A stretch of 64,000 nt of DNA from an uncultured Lachnospiraceae bacterium (GTDB taxonomy: Bacteria > Bacillota > Clostridia > Lachnospirales > Lachnospiraceae): assembly GCA_905199445.1 (NCBI GenBank), contig CAJKGK010000008.1, positions 36,107 through 100,106 on the forward strand, given 5' to 3'. The notes under the pieces were generated by a model, which searched no databases, was not told the origin of the DNA, and was given only the letters and a program-made list of their open reading frames with translations. The position numbers and the translations under genes are program-made. Shown in pieces: positions 44,935 through 53,479 of the stretch (positions within the stretch are counted from its first letter, which is position 1; the number at the start of each line of letters is the position of its first letter).

Positions 44935-47900
44935 TCATATGATTTCCAGGGTCACAGGCCCAATAAGGCCATAGTCCTGAACCATTGCATGAATATTAAA
45001 GGCAGGGTGGCTTTGTTTTCCATCCTGTTCTTTGGCTGTTTGATCGTTCTGACCATCCGCCTCCCCTGCATGTCCATTGCTGGCATTCGCAGCAAGCATC
45101 CGGGACAGTTCTGCCACACGGTCATAATATCCTCTGGCCAGCAGACGATTATTCAGTGTACTGGTTACCTCCACAAGAATTGTATTTTCTCCAGGAACAA
45201 GCAGACTTGTGATATCCACTATTTTTGCATTAAAATCATAAGCATCGGCTTTTTTTCCATTAACATAAACAGCCGCACTGCAGCCATTGGTGGAAGCTAT
45301 TTTTAAAATTCCCCGCTGGCTGTTATTCCAGTCTTTAGGAAGTGCCACCGTACATGTGTAATACCCCACACCTGAAACCTGTGGACCGATTTGAGGAATA
45401 TCTTTCCACGGCTTTAACTCAACCTTACCTGCTTCAAGTTTTGTCTTTTTGGTTTCATAATAAACCTCACGAGTAACAATTCCTTTTCCCCGGTCCTCAA
45501 TCATTTGTTTTTTCTCGCCTTCATTCCAGTCCTCAACGGTCAGTGTCCAATCTGTAAGTTCAATCACCCGTTGGCTGCCAGCCTGCGCTGCTTCATGGAT
45601 CTGATATATGCCATGTCCTTGATCTTCTTTATACACGCTGTCTTTTTCAGCCGCCTGATCCAAACAGGCTTCTTCTTCCGGCTTCAAGGCAAAAAGACAG
45701 GCCTGGCCTGGCATAAGTTTGAGTCTGACAATCGTTCGGTCATCATCCTTACCATCAATCACCGAAGCCGTCATGTCCTGGTCATCGATTTTTTCAATCC
45801 TGCCATTCCAGCAGTCAATACGATACAGCCGGCCCTGGCCCTCCAAAGCAATATCAGCTGTCACCGGTGCGTCTGTAGCATACTGCATATGATAGACATA
45901 CAAGTATGTACAGGTACCGTCTTTTCTTGTAAGCGTTAAAATTTTCTCATTTTCCTCCAAAAATTCGGTACGTGGATGAACGCCCAGTTCATATAAAGTT
46001 TCCAGGGTCATTGACGGATCATCAATTTCCCGCACATTAGACAGGGCCTTAATTTCTTTAATAATCTCTGACAGTTTTTCGTCATTGCCATCCAAAAACG
46101 GAGTCATCGACGCCGCCTGTTCATGCGTCTTTGTAATTGATGGCCGTATTGTTTCATTCACATGATTGACAAATACCAGCGGCAGCCCTTTTTTAGCCAG
46201 TTCCAGCAGTTTTATCGAACTGTCAAGCGGCAGCGCCTCCTGATAAATAATCAATGCCTGGTAGCCTGGTCCGTCAGGTATAAGCTGGCCGTTTTCAAAA
46301 TTCACAAACGGTTCCTCCACAAGCTGCGGTGCAAAATAGTCCCATGTAAAACCGGCATGCTGCAGCTTCATGTCTTTCCAGTACACACCTGCATCGCCTC
46401 GCATCAGCTTGGATTCATACAGTTCTTTTTCATTTTCACCGTCAAAATACAGATTGTTAAAGTTGTAATCTAAACGAAGGATCCCCAGATCCATTCTCGG
46501 CTTGCCTTTTCTTAAAACCATCTGGTATCTGGCAATCATCCTTGTCCATTCATTATAATGCTGCCATGCAGGCTGTCGGCATCCAAAGCGTTCTGAAAAG
46601 ACTGGCCACATCCCCTCATGCCCAGGCCAATAAGTGGAATCATCCGAACCCGCAATACTGGAATAACCATGAAGCACGGTTTTAGTCACGCCGGCCGCAA
46701 ATTGGGTATAAATAATCTGCGTATAAAATTCCAGCCCCATCATGTAATTAAGCAGGGTTGCTCCAGTTTCGCTGGAATAGGTTCGATTATAAATATGGGC
46801 CGGTCCTGCTAAATTTCTGTAAGGTTCAATCTGTGAAGCAAACTCCAGAGACTCTGTCTCAATGCCGTCTACATATTTTCCAGGCTGGGAAATTTCAAAG
46901 GGCAGGCCATAGGAAATTTCCGCTCTCAGTGTCATCCCATGGCTATGTAGCCATTCCTGCATCGGTTTAAGCATATTTTCCATATACAGATCTGTCATCG
47001 TCTGGTAAAGGTCATTATGAAGCTTTTGCGTAAATCGTTGATCTGCACAATGATAGTGGTAAACAAAGTCCACAGTCATCATTCCCGCATTTTTTACAAT
47101 AAAGGGCAGATACGGTGTCAAATCATAGCCTCTGCGGCCGCAAAACTCATCCAGGAAATGATACCCCCAGAACTGTCCCCCCTTCCCAAATGTGGACAGC
47201 TCCAATGAATCCATGTACATCATAGCCCGTCCGTTTTTCTGTATATTTTCCTTTAACTGGGGTGTCAGCACTGTACTGTCCCAATAATCAATAAATGCAT
47301 CAATCCCATAATGGTCAATATAATTAATCGTATACGATATCCCTGCCGAAGGTGATGCCGTCTGTCCTGTTCCATGAATCCAGAAATAAAAAATCATATA
47401 ATCTCCGTCCCCCGGTGCTGTCCACTCCAGACAACCATCCTTAACAAGGGACGTAAGCACCTGAACCGAATTCTGATCCAGACAGTCATCACCCGATTTT
47501 CTGTCAATTCTGGCCGCAGTTACCGCTACCAGTTCCTGAACAGTCACACCTGGCACTCTGAGTATAGATTTTAAAATCAAGCCCGATCTTGTATGCCCTG
47601 CACAAACCGTTTCCACCGCATAATCCAGTTCTTTGGCAGCAGCCCGGTCATCCGGAGTAATGGTGATCAGATTGGCATTGGACCAGTTGGTCCCGCTGGT
47701 CATACTTACACCCATGGATCTTTTTGTTGTCTCATCAATAATCACATGAGAGTCATGTACCCATTCCTCAGATCCCCACCCATATAAAGATGAATCCGCC
47801 CCGGGCTCCTCCATGGCCAGAAACTCCACAGCGCCAAATCCGGCCTCATGAAGCATGGAAATATCTTTTTTTAATGTTGCATCCGTATGAAATCCTTCAG

Positions 47901-47967
47901 CCAGCCACCAGCGCACATCCGGCCAGAACTCAATCCCCGGATTTTTCAGTTCATCTATTTTGATCAT
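44935..47967 (-). CDS. GH106-like alpha-L-rhamnosidase
   Basis: A 1010-residue glycoside hydrolase. The N-terminus (RWWLAEGFHTDATLKKDISMLHEAGFGAVEF, residues about 19-50, with Trp pair and aGfGavE) and the next segment with an ambient TSGTNWSN motif resemble family GH106 alpha-L-rhamnosidases. The catalytic barrel occupies about 1-620. A beta-sandwich with a galactose-binding-like fold lies at about 790-940 (WKDIPQIGPQVSGVGYYTC, VYVNGKKADAYDF). No signal peptide, so it would act on imported rhamnosides. The catalytic Glu residues could not be assigned from sequence alone. Start ATG 47967 follows AAAGGGGG. Flanked by an AraC regulator that probably controls it. Confidence 0.75.
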   Translation of the reverse strand: MIKIDELKNPGIEFWPDVRWWLAEGFHTDATLKKDISMLHEAGFGAVEFLAMEEPGADSSLYGWGSEEWVHDSHVIIDETTKRSMGVSMTSGTNWSNANLITITPDDRAAAKELDYAVETVCAGHTRSGLILKSILRVPGVTVQELVAVTAARIDRKSGDDCLDQNSVQVLTSLVKDGCLEWTAPGDGDYMIFYFWIHGTGQTASPSAGISYTINYIDHYGIDAFIDYWDSTVLTPQLKENIQKNGRAMMYMDSLELSTFGKGGQFWGYHFLDEFCGRRGYDLTPYLPFIVKNAGMMTVDFVYHYHCADQRFTQKLHNDLYQTMTDLYMENMLKPMQEWLHSHGMTLRAEISYGLPFEISQPGKYVDGIETESLEFASQIEPYRNLAGPAHIYNRTYSSETGATLLNYMMGLEFYTQIIYTQFAAGVTKTVLHGYSSIAGSDDSTYWPGHEGMWPVFSERFGCRQPAWQHYNEWTRMIARYQMVLRKGKPRMDLGILRLDYNFNNLYFDGENEKELYESKLMRGDAGVYWKDMKLQHAGFTWDYFAPQLVEEPFVNFENGQLIPDGPGYQALIIYQEALPLDSSIKLLELAKKGLPLVFVNHVNETIRPSITKTHEQAASMTPFLDGNDEKLSEIIKEIKALSNVREIDDPSMTLETLYELGVHPRTEFLEENEKILTLTRKDGTCTYLYVYHMQYATDAPVTADIALEGQGRLYRIDCWNGRIEKIDDQDMTASVIDGKDDDRTIVRLKLMPGQACLFALKPEEEACLDQAAEKDSVYKEDQGHGIYQIHEAAQAGSQRVIELTDWTLTVEDWNEGEKKQMIEDRGKGIVTREVYYETKKTKLEAGKVELKPWKDIPQIGPQVSGVGYYTCTVALPKDWNNSQRGILKIASTNGCSAAVYVNGKKADAYDFNAKIVDITSLLVPGENTILVEVTSTLNNRLLARGYYDRVAELSRMLAANASNGHAGEADGQNDQTAKEQDGKQSHPAFNIHAMVQDYGLIGPVTLEII

Positions 47968-48033
47968 TAAAAAACCCCCTTTAAATTATTTTTTCTTGCT
48001 CTAAATATCTTTCCTTTACAATATCTCTAAAAT

Positions 48034-48049
48034 CTGTAATTTTTTACAG
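48034..48049. promoter_or_regulatory. dyad in the GH106/AraC divergent region
   Basis: CTGTAA (48034-48039) and TTACAG (48044-48049) form a perfect dyad with a 4-base gap, about 70 bases upstream of the glycosidase start and close to the AraC gene promoter. Candidate regulator site. Confidence 0.35.
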
Positions 48050-48079
48050 AAATCTTTTAAATAGTTATGGATAAAGGAA

Positions 48080-48107
48080 TTGTATTTTTATTATAAGCTG
48101 ATATAAT
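48080..48107 (+). promoter_or_regulatory. promoter of the AraC regulator gene
   Basis: -35 TTGTAT (48080-48085), spacer 16, -10 TATAAT (48102-48107), followed by AAGGAA and ATG 48173. Confidence 0.65.
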
Positions 48108-48172
48108 TAAAATCGTAATGGATTATATTGCCGAAATATTAGAATATATTGCTCATTTTAAGGAATTTAGAA

Positions 48173-49129
48173 ATGTTTGAAAATATAGATTTTTTCACAA
48201 TGGAAGCCTCCCCCAAAGACCCGTCTGAAGCTTTTGATGCGAATCCTGATCTGGATCTTACACAGCTGACCAGCCCTCAATATACAGATTATATCATCGA
48301 CGGATACGTTCAGGCTGTGAATACACCGGTTGCCGCCAAAGATATCAGAGAACGATATTTTTATATCCAAAGCTTTTGCATCATGCATGCCAATAAAGAT
48401 TATTTTACACGCCGCAGCGGATGCAGCTCATTTCTGATTTTATACACCTATGAGGGCCAGGGTGTATTGGAATATGAAAATCAGATCACACAACTGGAAC
48501 CTGGCAGTCTGGTCATGATTAACTGCCGCCTGCCCCACTTTTATTACACCAATCAAACCCATTGGGTGCACAGCGATCTTCACATCAACGGTCCCGGAGC
48601 CCTAAATCTCTATCAGGAATATGCCCGTTATATCCACAAACCATTAAAAGAAGATTTTACCGACCTTTATCAGCAGCTTTTAGAAACGCTACTTAAACTG
48701 TGCATAAACCCTGTTCCATGCAAGGATATACAGATTTCCAATGCCATCAGCAATATACTCACCCACCTGGTCGTAAGCGCCGCCGGATACAGAGAAAAAT
48801 CACATGAAATTCCTGAAAATTTCCGCTACCTTATCCGCTATATGGAAAATAATTTTTCATCCCATCTGACTCTGGATTTTCTTTCATCCTTTTCCGGAAT
48901 CAGCAAATATCATCTTTGCCGCGAATTCCGGAAATACACCGGCCTGCCGCCCAATGAGTATCTCATCAGCCTGCGTATAAGCAGGGCCCGTTTTCTCCTG
49001 ACCAACACCGCTCTGCCAGCCAACAAGATTGCTGCCATGGTCGGCATTGCCGACGAAAAGAATTTTAATAACCTGTTTAAAAAGCGCGTCGGTGTCACCC
49101 CGGGACAGTATCGCAAAAAACTGTATTAA
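48173..49129 (+). CDS. AraC family transcriptional regulator
   Basis: A 318-residue regulator. Residues about 70-150 look like a cupin sugar-sensing domain (YTYEGQGVLEYENQITQLEPGSLVMI, HSDLHING). Two AraC helix-turn-helix units lie at about 220-318 (HLTLDFLSSFSGISKYHLCREFRKYTG and LPANKIAAMVGIADEKNFNNLFKKR). Start ATG 48173 after AAGGAA; a TTG at 48149 has no site. Divergent from the GH106-like gene, which it likely controls in response to rhamnose or a rhamnoside (inference). It differs from the YesN-type regulator in lacking a receiver domain. Confidence 0.88.
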   Translation: MFENIDFFTMEASPKDPSEAFDANPDLDLTQLTSPQYTDYIIDGYVQAVNTPVAAKDIRERYFYIQSFCIMHANKDYFTRRSGCSSFLILYTYEGQGVLEYENQITQLEPGSLVMINCRLPHFYYTNQTHWVHSDLHINGPGALNLYQEYARYIHKPLKEDFTDLYQQLLETLLKLCINPVPCKDIQISNAISNILTHLVVSAAGYREKSHEIPENFRYLIRYMENNFSSHLTLDFLSSFSGISKYHLCREFRKYTGLPPNEYLISLRISRARFLLTNTALPANKIAAMVGIADEKNFNNLFKKRVGVTPGQYRKKLY

Positions 49130-49131
49130 AA

Positions 49132-49168
49132 AAGCCGCAAGTCCTTGAAATATAAGAACTTACGGCTT
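49132..49168. terminator. bidirectional terminator, AraC gene/rpsR
   Basis: AAGCCGcAAGTcCTT (49132-49146) pairs with AAGaACTTaCGGCTT (49154-49168), with ATTTTAATT after on the plus strand and TTTTTT on the minus strand. Confidence 0.7.
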
Positions 49169-49175
49169 ATTTTAA

Positions 49176-49433
49176 TTAGTCCTGAACATATGGCATTAAA
49201 GCGATATGTCTTGCTCTCTTGATTGCTACAGTTAAAGCTCTCTGATGTTTAGCACAGTTGCCTGTAATTCTTCTAGGAAGAATCTTACCTCTTTCAGATA
49301 CATATCTCTTTAATTTGTTTACGTCTTTGTAATCGATTACTGCATTTTTATCTGCACAGTAAACACATACTTTTTTTCTTCTGCGTCCGCCGCGTCTTTT
49401 CATAGGAGCGTCGCTTCTCTTTTCGTATGCCAT
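49176..49433 (-). CDS. rpsR: 30S ribosomal protein S18
   Basis: An 85-residue small-subunit protein that pairs with S6 on the platform. The conserved core reads CVYCADK, then IDYKDVNKLKRYVSERGKI. C-x2-C indicates a zinc-binding form (a second Cys is in GNCAKHQ). Start ATG 49431-49433 (MAYEKRSD) follows AAGGAGG by 8 bases; the ATG six codons earlier overlaps that site. Last gene of the rpsF-ssb-rpsR operon. Confidence 0.97.
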   Translation of the reverse strand: MAYEKRSDAPMKRRGGRRRKKVCVYCADKNAVIDYKDVNKLKRYVSERGKILPRRITGNCAKHQRALTVAIKRARHIALMPYVQD

Positions 49434-49461
49434 GATAAAAACCTCCTTCATTCAACTTTCA

Positions 49462-49932
49462 TTAACTAAACGGTAATTCCTCGTCAATTCCATCCGGAAT
49501 ATTCATAAAGCCGTCACCGATCGCTGCACTTGGTGTGGGAGCCGGTGCGCTCTGCTGATAGCCACCCTGCTGGTAACCATTTGAAACGCCATAACCGCCG
49601 TTCTGACTGGCTGATTTGCTTTCTGCAAATTCCTGCTCATCAACAATAACGTCTGTGGTATAAACCTTTACACCGTCCTTGTTCACATAGCTGCCGGTCT
49701 GGATTCTTCCTATAATCGCAATTTTTGTTCCCTGTCTGAAATAACGTTCTGCAAATTCTGCTGTACGGCCAAAAGCCACACAGTTAATAAAATCTGCATC
49801 TGCATCGCCTTCACGCTTAAATATGCGGTTAACAGCCAGTGTATATCTTGCGATTGCGGTTGCTCTCTCGCCCTGTGAGTATCTTACTTCTGGATCTCTC
49901 GTTAATCGTCCCATCAAAATGACTTTATTCAT
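49462..49932 (-). CDS. ssb: single-stranded DNA-binding protein
   Basis: A 156-residue SSB. The OB-fold lies at residues 1-107 (MNKVILMGRLTRDPEVRY and NRIFKREGDADADFINCVAFG), followed by a disordered Gly/Gln/Ser-rich linker (about 108-148) and the acidic tip DEELPFS, which recruits replication and repair proteins; the usual tip ends in DDDLPF. Second gene of the rpsF operon. Confidence 0.97.
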   Translation of the reverse strand: MNKVILMGRLTRDPEVRYSQGERATAIARYTLAVNRIFKREGDADADFINCVAFGRTAEFAERYFRQGTKIAIIGRIQTGSYVNKDGVKVYTTDVIVDEQEFAESKSASQNGGYGVSNGYQQGGYQQSAPAPTPSAAIGDGFMNIPDGIDEELPFS

Positions 49933-49952
49933 GCTATGGACTCCTCTCTCAA

Positions 49953-50240
49953 TTAAGCGTCCTGTCTAACGCATAAATAACGAATAACGTTTTCCATAAT
50001 ACGTACGCGATGTTCGATTTCGTTCGGGCAGTTGGAATCAGATTCGAAAGTGATGAAGTAGTAGAAACCTTCTTTCATTTTCTGAATTTCGTAAGCTAAT
50101 TTTCTCTTACCCCATTCATCAACGTTAACAACAGTACCACCGAAACGAGTGATATACTCTTTAATCTTTTCGATTGTTGCTGTTCTTACGTCATCTTCAA
50201 CTTTTGCACTAACTACTACAGTTAATTCGTACTTATTCAT
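49953..50240 (-). CDS. rpsF: 30S ribosomal protein S6
   Basis: A 95-residue protein of the 30S platform, partner of S18. Family sequence MNKYELTVVVSAKV, RFGGTVVNVDEWGKRKLAYEI, and the aromatic FYYFITFES strand are clear. First gene of the operon; GGAGG precedes ATG 50240. A structured leader lies between promoter and start, but the S6:S18-binding leader described in other Firmicutes was not confirmed here. Confidence 0.97.
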   Translation of the reverse strand: MNKYELTVVVSAKVEDDVRTATIEKIKEYITRFGGTVVNVDEWGKRKLAYEIQKMKEGFYYFITFESDSNCPNEIEHRVRIMENVIRYLCVRQDA

Positions 50241-50327
50241 GCTAAGTGCACCTCCTTCTGGTCTTTTGGCCCTCTGTTATTCAGAGAGCAAGGATGTTTT
50301 CCTCGTGAGCGTGTCTCACAGTTTTTA

Positions 50328-50356
50328 AGAATATCATGTTTTTCCTTTAAAATCAA
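50328..50356 (-). promoter_or_regulatory. promoter of rpsF-ssb-rpsR
   Basis: Minus strand -35 TTGATT (50351-50356), spacer 17, -10 TATTCT (50328-50333). The leader of about 80 bases has a small hairpin (CTCTctgaataacAGAG near 50275-50290). Confidence 0.7.
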
Positions 50357-50435
50357 GCACTTTCGCATAAAATTATGATTATTTTGTTATTATACCTTAG
50401 ACAGTGATGATTATAGTTGCAAAACATTACAGCCT

Positions 50436-50645
50436 TCACCCGATTTGCTGCGGCTTTATCTCCTGACCATCTCTGAAAAGAAGCCGGATATTACGTTCCA
50501 CTTGTTTTCTGGGAATCATAATCTGATGACCGCACCCTGCACACTTCAGCCTAAAATCCGCACCGACGCGAAGAACCTCCCACTCAAAACTACCGCACGG
50601 ATGCTTTTTTTTCAACTTAACGATATCTCCTACCTGAATATCCAT
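50436..50645 (-). CDS. DUF951 small zinc-ribbon-like protein
   Basis: A 69-residue protein matching the family DUF951, found next to replication and ribosomal genes in Firmicutes. It begins MDIQVGDIVKLKKKHPCG, and the cysteines in HPCG and KCAGCG could bind a metal. Start ATG 50643-50645 follows ACGAGGTGAAGGA. The frame is open for 21 more codons but these have no family match. Upstream of the rpsF promoter on the same strand. Function unknown. Confidence 0.85.
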   Translation of the reverse strand: MDIQVGDIVKLKKKHPCGSFEWEVLRVGADFRLKCAGCGHQIMIPRKQVERNIRLLFRDGQEIKPQQIG

Positions 50646-50667
50646 TCCTTCACCTCGTTTTGATTTT

Positions 50668-50737
50668 TGCAGACAATTCATCCGACAATCCTGCCTGTGG
50701 ATCGACACATTTTGTCTGCACGATTACTCTCAGTATA
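50668..50737 (-). promoter_or_regulatory. promoter and structured leader of the DUF951 gene
   Basis: A minus-strand -10 TATACT (50732-50737), with an upstream TGT forming an extended -10, has no good -35. After it, TGCAGACAA (50668-50676) and TTGTCTGCA (50712-50720) form a perfect 9-bp stem around a 35-base loop, ending 20 bases before the start. The gap from here to 50935 is AT-rich with no gene that I can support. Confidence 0.45.
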
Positions 50738-50935
50738 ACATCAACGATATTGCTTTGTAAAACAGGAAGTTAAAATTTACATCACAGAAAATCAATCTAT
50801 AATCATTCTATGACGCATGAGGCGCGTGATTAAGAACAACTTAAGAACCAAGCAAGAATATAAACCGGAAATGAAGTACCATTGTTTTATATAATGATTA
50901 TATCACCGACAAACGCTTAGCGCTATACCCAAACA

Positions 50936-50969
50936 AAAAAAGTCATCGTCATTAAACGACAACTTTTTT
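50936..50969 (-). terminator. terminator of the two-component operon
   Basis: Minus strand hairpin built on AAAAAAGT/ACTTTTTT and TCGT/ACGA, ending in a long T-run. It lies directly after the stop at 50972. Confidence 0.75.
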
Positions 50970-50971
50970 GG

Positions 50972-52030
50972 TTATTCCGGTTTTTCTGTAGTAAAATAAA
51001 AATTCAGACCATTGTCAAGTTCCAACACAGCATAAACCGTCTGCAGGTCGGACGCAAATTCCACGTATCCATCACTGATCGCTGAAACCGTCATATCCTC
51101 ATCATTGCCCATGCCGCTGAAAATACTATCGTCCATGTTCACTTCAAATGTATCACTGATGGTTCCACTATCCCACATGTCTTGAATATACTGGCTGGCA
51201 ATTATATTGTTTGCCGTTAAAAAAGTAAGAATATTCCCATTCTGTACATCAGCATCGGCTGATGCCATAACCCCGCCATCACCGCCTACAAAAACAGAAT
51301 TACGATAATTAAAATAATCCTGCCCAGGCACGGCATAACGCAGTTCTACTTCCAGGCATTTTAAAAAATCTCCCCATGGAAATGCCCCCATGGCCCAACC
51401 GCCAATGGACAGTTTGTACACATCCATGGTTATGGCATCAATAATAAAGTCCGCTTCAAGGCCGAGGGTTTCATAATCCATATGAATTTCCCAGGCATAA
51501 AAAGAATAAGTACCCAAAATACGATCAGTGTACTTATACAGGACAGGGTCTGCAAACAGTTCCATGGCCGTCTGTTCAGCCTCCGTCAAACCATACTCAG
51601 ATACTTCGTTCTGGCTCTCCCCGTCTTGACTCATCTGGATCTGTCTGACCAGCTGCTCCATCAGCCGGTCTAACTCCTTTGGCAAACCCGATTCAGGGAA
51701 AACATCTCCGGAAACTGTCTTTCCCAAAAAATTCATAACGCCCTGTGCCAGATTTTGCTTTTTTAAAAGCACATCATCGTCCGAAGTTACCTGTGTCTTT
51801 TCACATTTCCACCGGCCTTCCACCATCATGACCTTTTGAATAAAATTTATGCTTTTTTCTTCATCAACTAAAATGTCATCCGCATAGTACTCCTGCTGGG
51901 CCTGACGAACCTGTCCCACATCACGGCTTCTTTCATATTTTAAAATAACTCCGGGAACAGTCAGACAGGCTGCCGCAATCAATGCCGTCAACACAATACC
52001 GATAAACAGAGGTAAATTTTTTCTAATCAT
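50972..52030 (-). CDS. membrane-anchored protein of a two-component operon, unknown function
   Basis: A 352-residue protein with one N-terminal membrane helix (about 8-29) and an extracytoplasmic body without catalytic motifs. Its start overlaps the stop of the sensor kinase by four bases (ATGA), so it is coupled to it. Similar third genes in OmpR-type operons (YycH/YycI-like in position) modulate the kinase, but no sequence similarity to these is evident. The body looks beta-rich, with an acidic middle (QNEVSEYGLTEAEQ). No named function can be given. Confidence 0.65.
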   Translation of the reverse strand: MIRKNLPLFIGIVLTALIAAACLTVPGVILKYERSRDVGQVRQAQQEYYADDILVDEEKSINFIQKVMMVEGRWKCEKTQVTSDDDVLLKKQNLAQGVMNFLGKTVSGDVFPESGLPKELDRLMEQLVRQIQMSQDGESQNEVSEYGLTEAEQTAMELFADPVLYKYTDRILGTYSFYAWEIHMDYETLGLEADFIIDAITMDVYKLSIGGWAMGAFPWGDFLKCLEVELRYAVPGQDYFNYRNSVFVGGDGGVMASADADVQNGNILTFLTANNIIASQYIQDMWDSGTISDTFEVNMDDSIFSGMGNDEDMTVSAISDGYVEFASDLQTVYAVLELDNGLNFYFTTEKPE

Positions 52031-53475
52031 TTGCCTCTACCTCCCGGCTGCCGGGTTCCGGTCTCCGAAGCCGCCCATTTAGGTCCACTCTGCTTGAAAA
52101 ACACCTGCATACAGGTACCTCGGCCAGCCTCGCTGAGAATCTTCAGCCGCCCGCCATGCACACCTATAATTTTTGATGCCAGGGCCATTCCCAGCCCAGC
52201 GCCCCCGGACTGCCTGGATCTGGACTTGTCAACCATATAAAAAGCCTCCGTGATCCGGGCCACATCCTCCGCAGGAATTCCAATCCCCCGATCAATGACC
52301 TCAAACAGCACAACATTATTGCGGCATCTGACCCTGAGCATCACCGTATCCCCGGACTTTGAAGCCTTTGATGCATTATCCAGCATATTGATAAATACGG
52401 TTTTCAGCAAATCACTGTCACCACAGATCCAAACCGGACAGGATTTAACCACAAGACGTATATTTCGTTTTTCAATGACAGGCCGAACACTTTCCTGAAT
52501 TGTATCCGTCAGATCCGGTACATAGATGCCTTTTTTCACAATTTCCTGTTTATCCAATAAAATCAGATCAAATAATTTCATGGACATCGACTCCAGTCTT
52601 TTGCCTTCGCTGAAAATATATTCTGCTGCCAGCTGTATATTTTCCTGCTTCATATGTTTGCTGCGAAGCATATCGGAATAGCCGATCACGGCCGTGAGCG
52701 GCGTTTTAATTTCATGTGTAAAATTAGCCACAAAATCCTCCCTGCGCCGATTTTCTTCTTCCAACTGCCGCACATGGCCTTCCACGGAATCTGCCATTTT
52801 ATTAAAGTTGTGGCTCAATTCTCCGATTTCGTCTCTTGAACGAACCTTTGTACGAATCTCATAATCCCCGCCTGCCATACGCTTTGTCACCCGAGTCAGT
52901 CTTTGTATGGAATCCGTCATATAAGTGGCAATAAATAACATGATAATACTGCAAATGACAATGGCAAACAGCATAATAATTCTATAATAGTTAATCTGCA
53001 GGTCCATACTCTCAAAAACATCGGAAATATCCTTTGTGTTGATTATATAAAAACTACTGTTTTCTACACCCAGGGCACTGGCACAGGCGACATCATATCC
53101 CGTACTTGTTGAACGAATCACATAATTCTTTCTTCCGCTTTCAAGCGCCTGTACAAGAGGATAATAGGGCGAATCTTCTGTCAAATCCACAGACACAATC
53201 AGATCTACCTTTGTCTGCGTCCCCGCAAGTCTATCCTCAATTCCGCTTCTAAGCCGATCGATATCTGACAAAGACTCATAATCTTCTGATAAAATCCTGC
53301 CTGTAATATCCGCTTCAATCGTTGTTCTCAGCAGCTGATTTTCTTCCAGAACCGCATTCACGGAGCGTTCAATACCAATTCGGTAAGTATATCGAATCAG
53401 CAAAAAACCGCCCACTGCAAATGCAATGGCAACAAAAATAATATTGCATATTAAAACTTTATAGCGGAACTTCAT
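52027..53475 (-). CDS. sensor histidine kinase, HAMP type
   Basis: A 482-residue kinase with two membrane helices (about 5-27 and 165-187) around a small extracytoplasmic domain, HAMP (about 188-240), the phospho-acceptor helix NFTHEIKTPLTAVIGYSDML at about 252-271, and a HATPase domain with MLDNASKAS, DRGIGIP and GGAGLGMALASKIIGVHGG. Start: ATG 53473-53475 follows TGGAGTG, four bases after the regulator's stop; a longer reading from 53499 overlaps the regulator. Partner of the regulator at 53480; stimulus unknown. Confidence 0.9.
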   Translation of the reverse strand: MKFRYKVLICNIIFVAIAFAVGGFLLIRYTYRIGIERSVNAVLEENQLLRTTIEADITGRILSEDYESLSDIDRLRSGIEDRLAGTQTKVDLIVSVDLTEDSPYYPLVQALESGRKNYVIRSTSTGYDVACASALGVENSSFYIINTKDISDVFESMDLQINYYRIIMLFAIVICSIIMLFIATYMTDSIQRLTRVTKRMAGGDYEIRTKVRSRDEIGELSHNFNKMADSVEGHVRQLEEENRRREDFVANFTHEIKTPLTAVIGYSDMLRSKHMKQENIQLAAEYIFSEGKRLESMSMKLFDLILLDKQEIVKKGIYVPDLTDTIQESVRPVIEKRNIRLVVKSCPVWICGDSDLLKTVFINMLDNASKASKSGDTVMLRVRCRNNVVLFEVIDRGIGIPAEDVARITEAFYMVDKSRSRQSGGAGLGMALASKIIGVHGGRLKILSEAGRGTCMQVFFKQSGPKWAASETGTRQPGGRGK

Positions 53476-53479
53476 TTTT

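Noticed and set aside
50241..50327. S6:S18-binding autoregulatory RNA in the rpsF leader
   Set aside because: A small hairpin exists, but I could not see the expected conserved CCG-containing loop; needs a covariance-model search.
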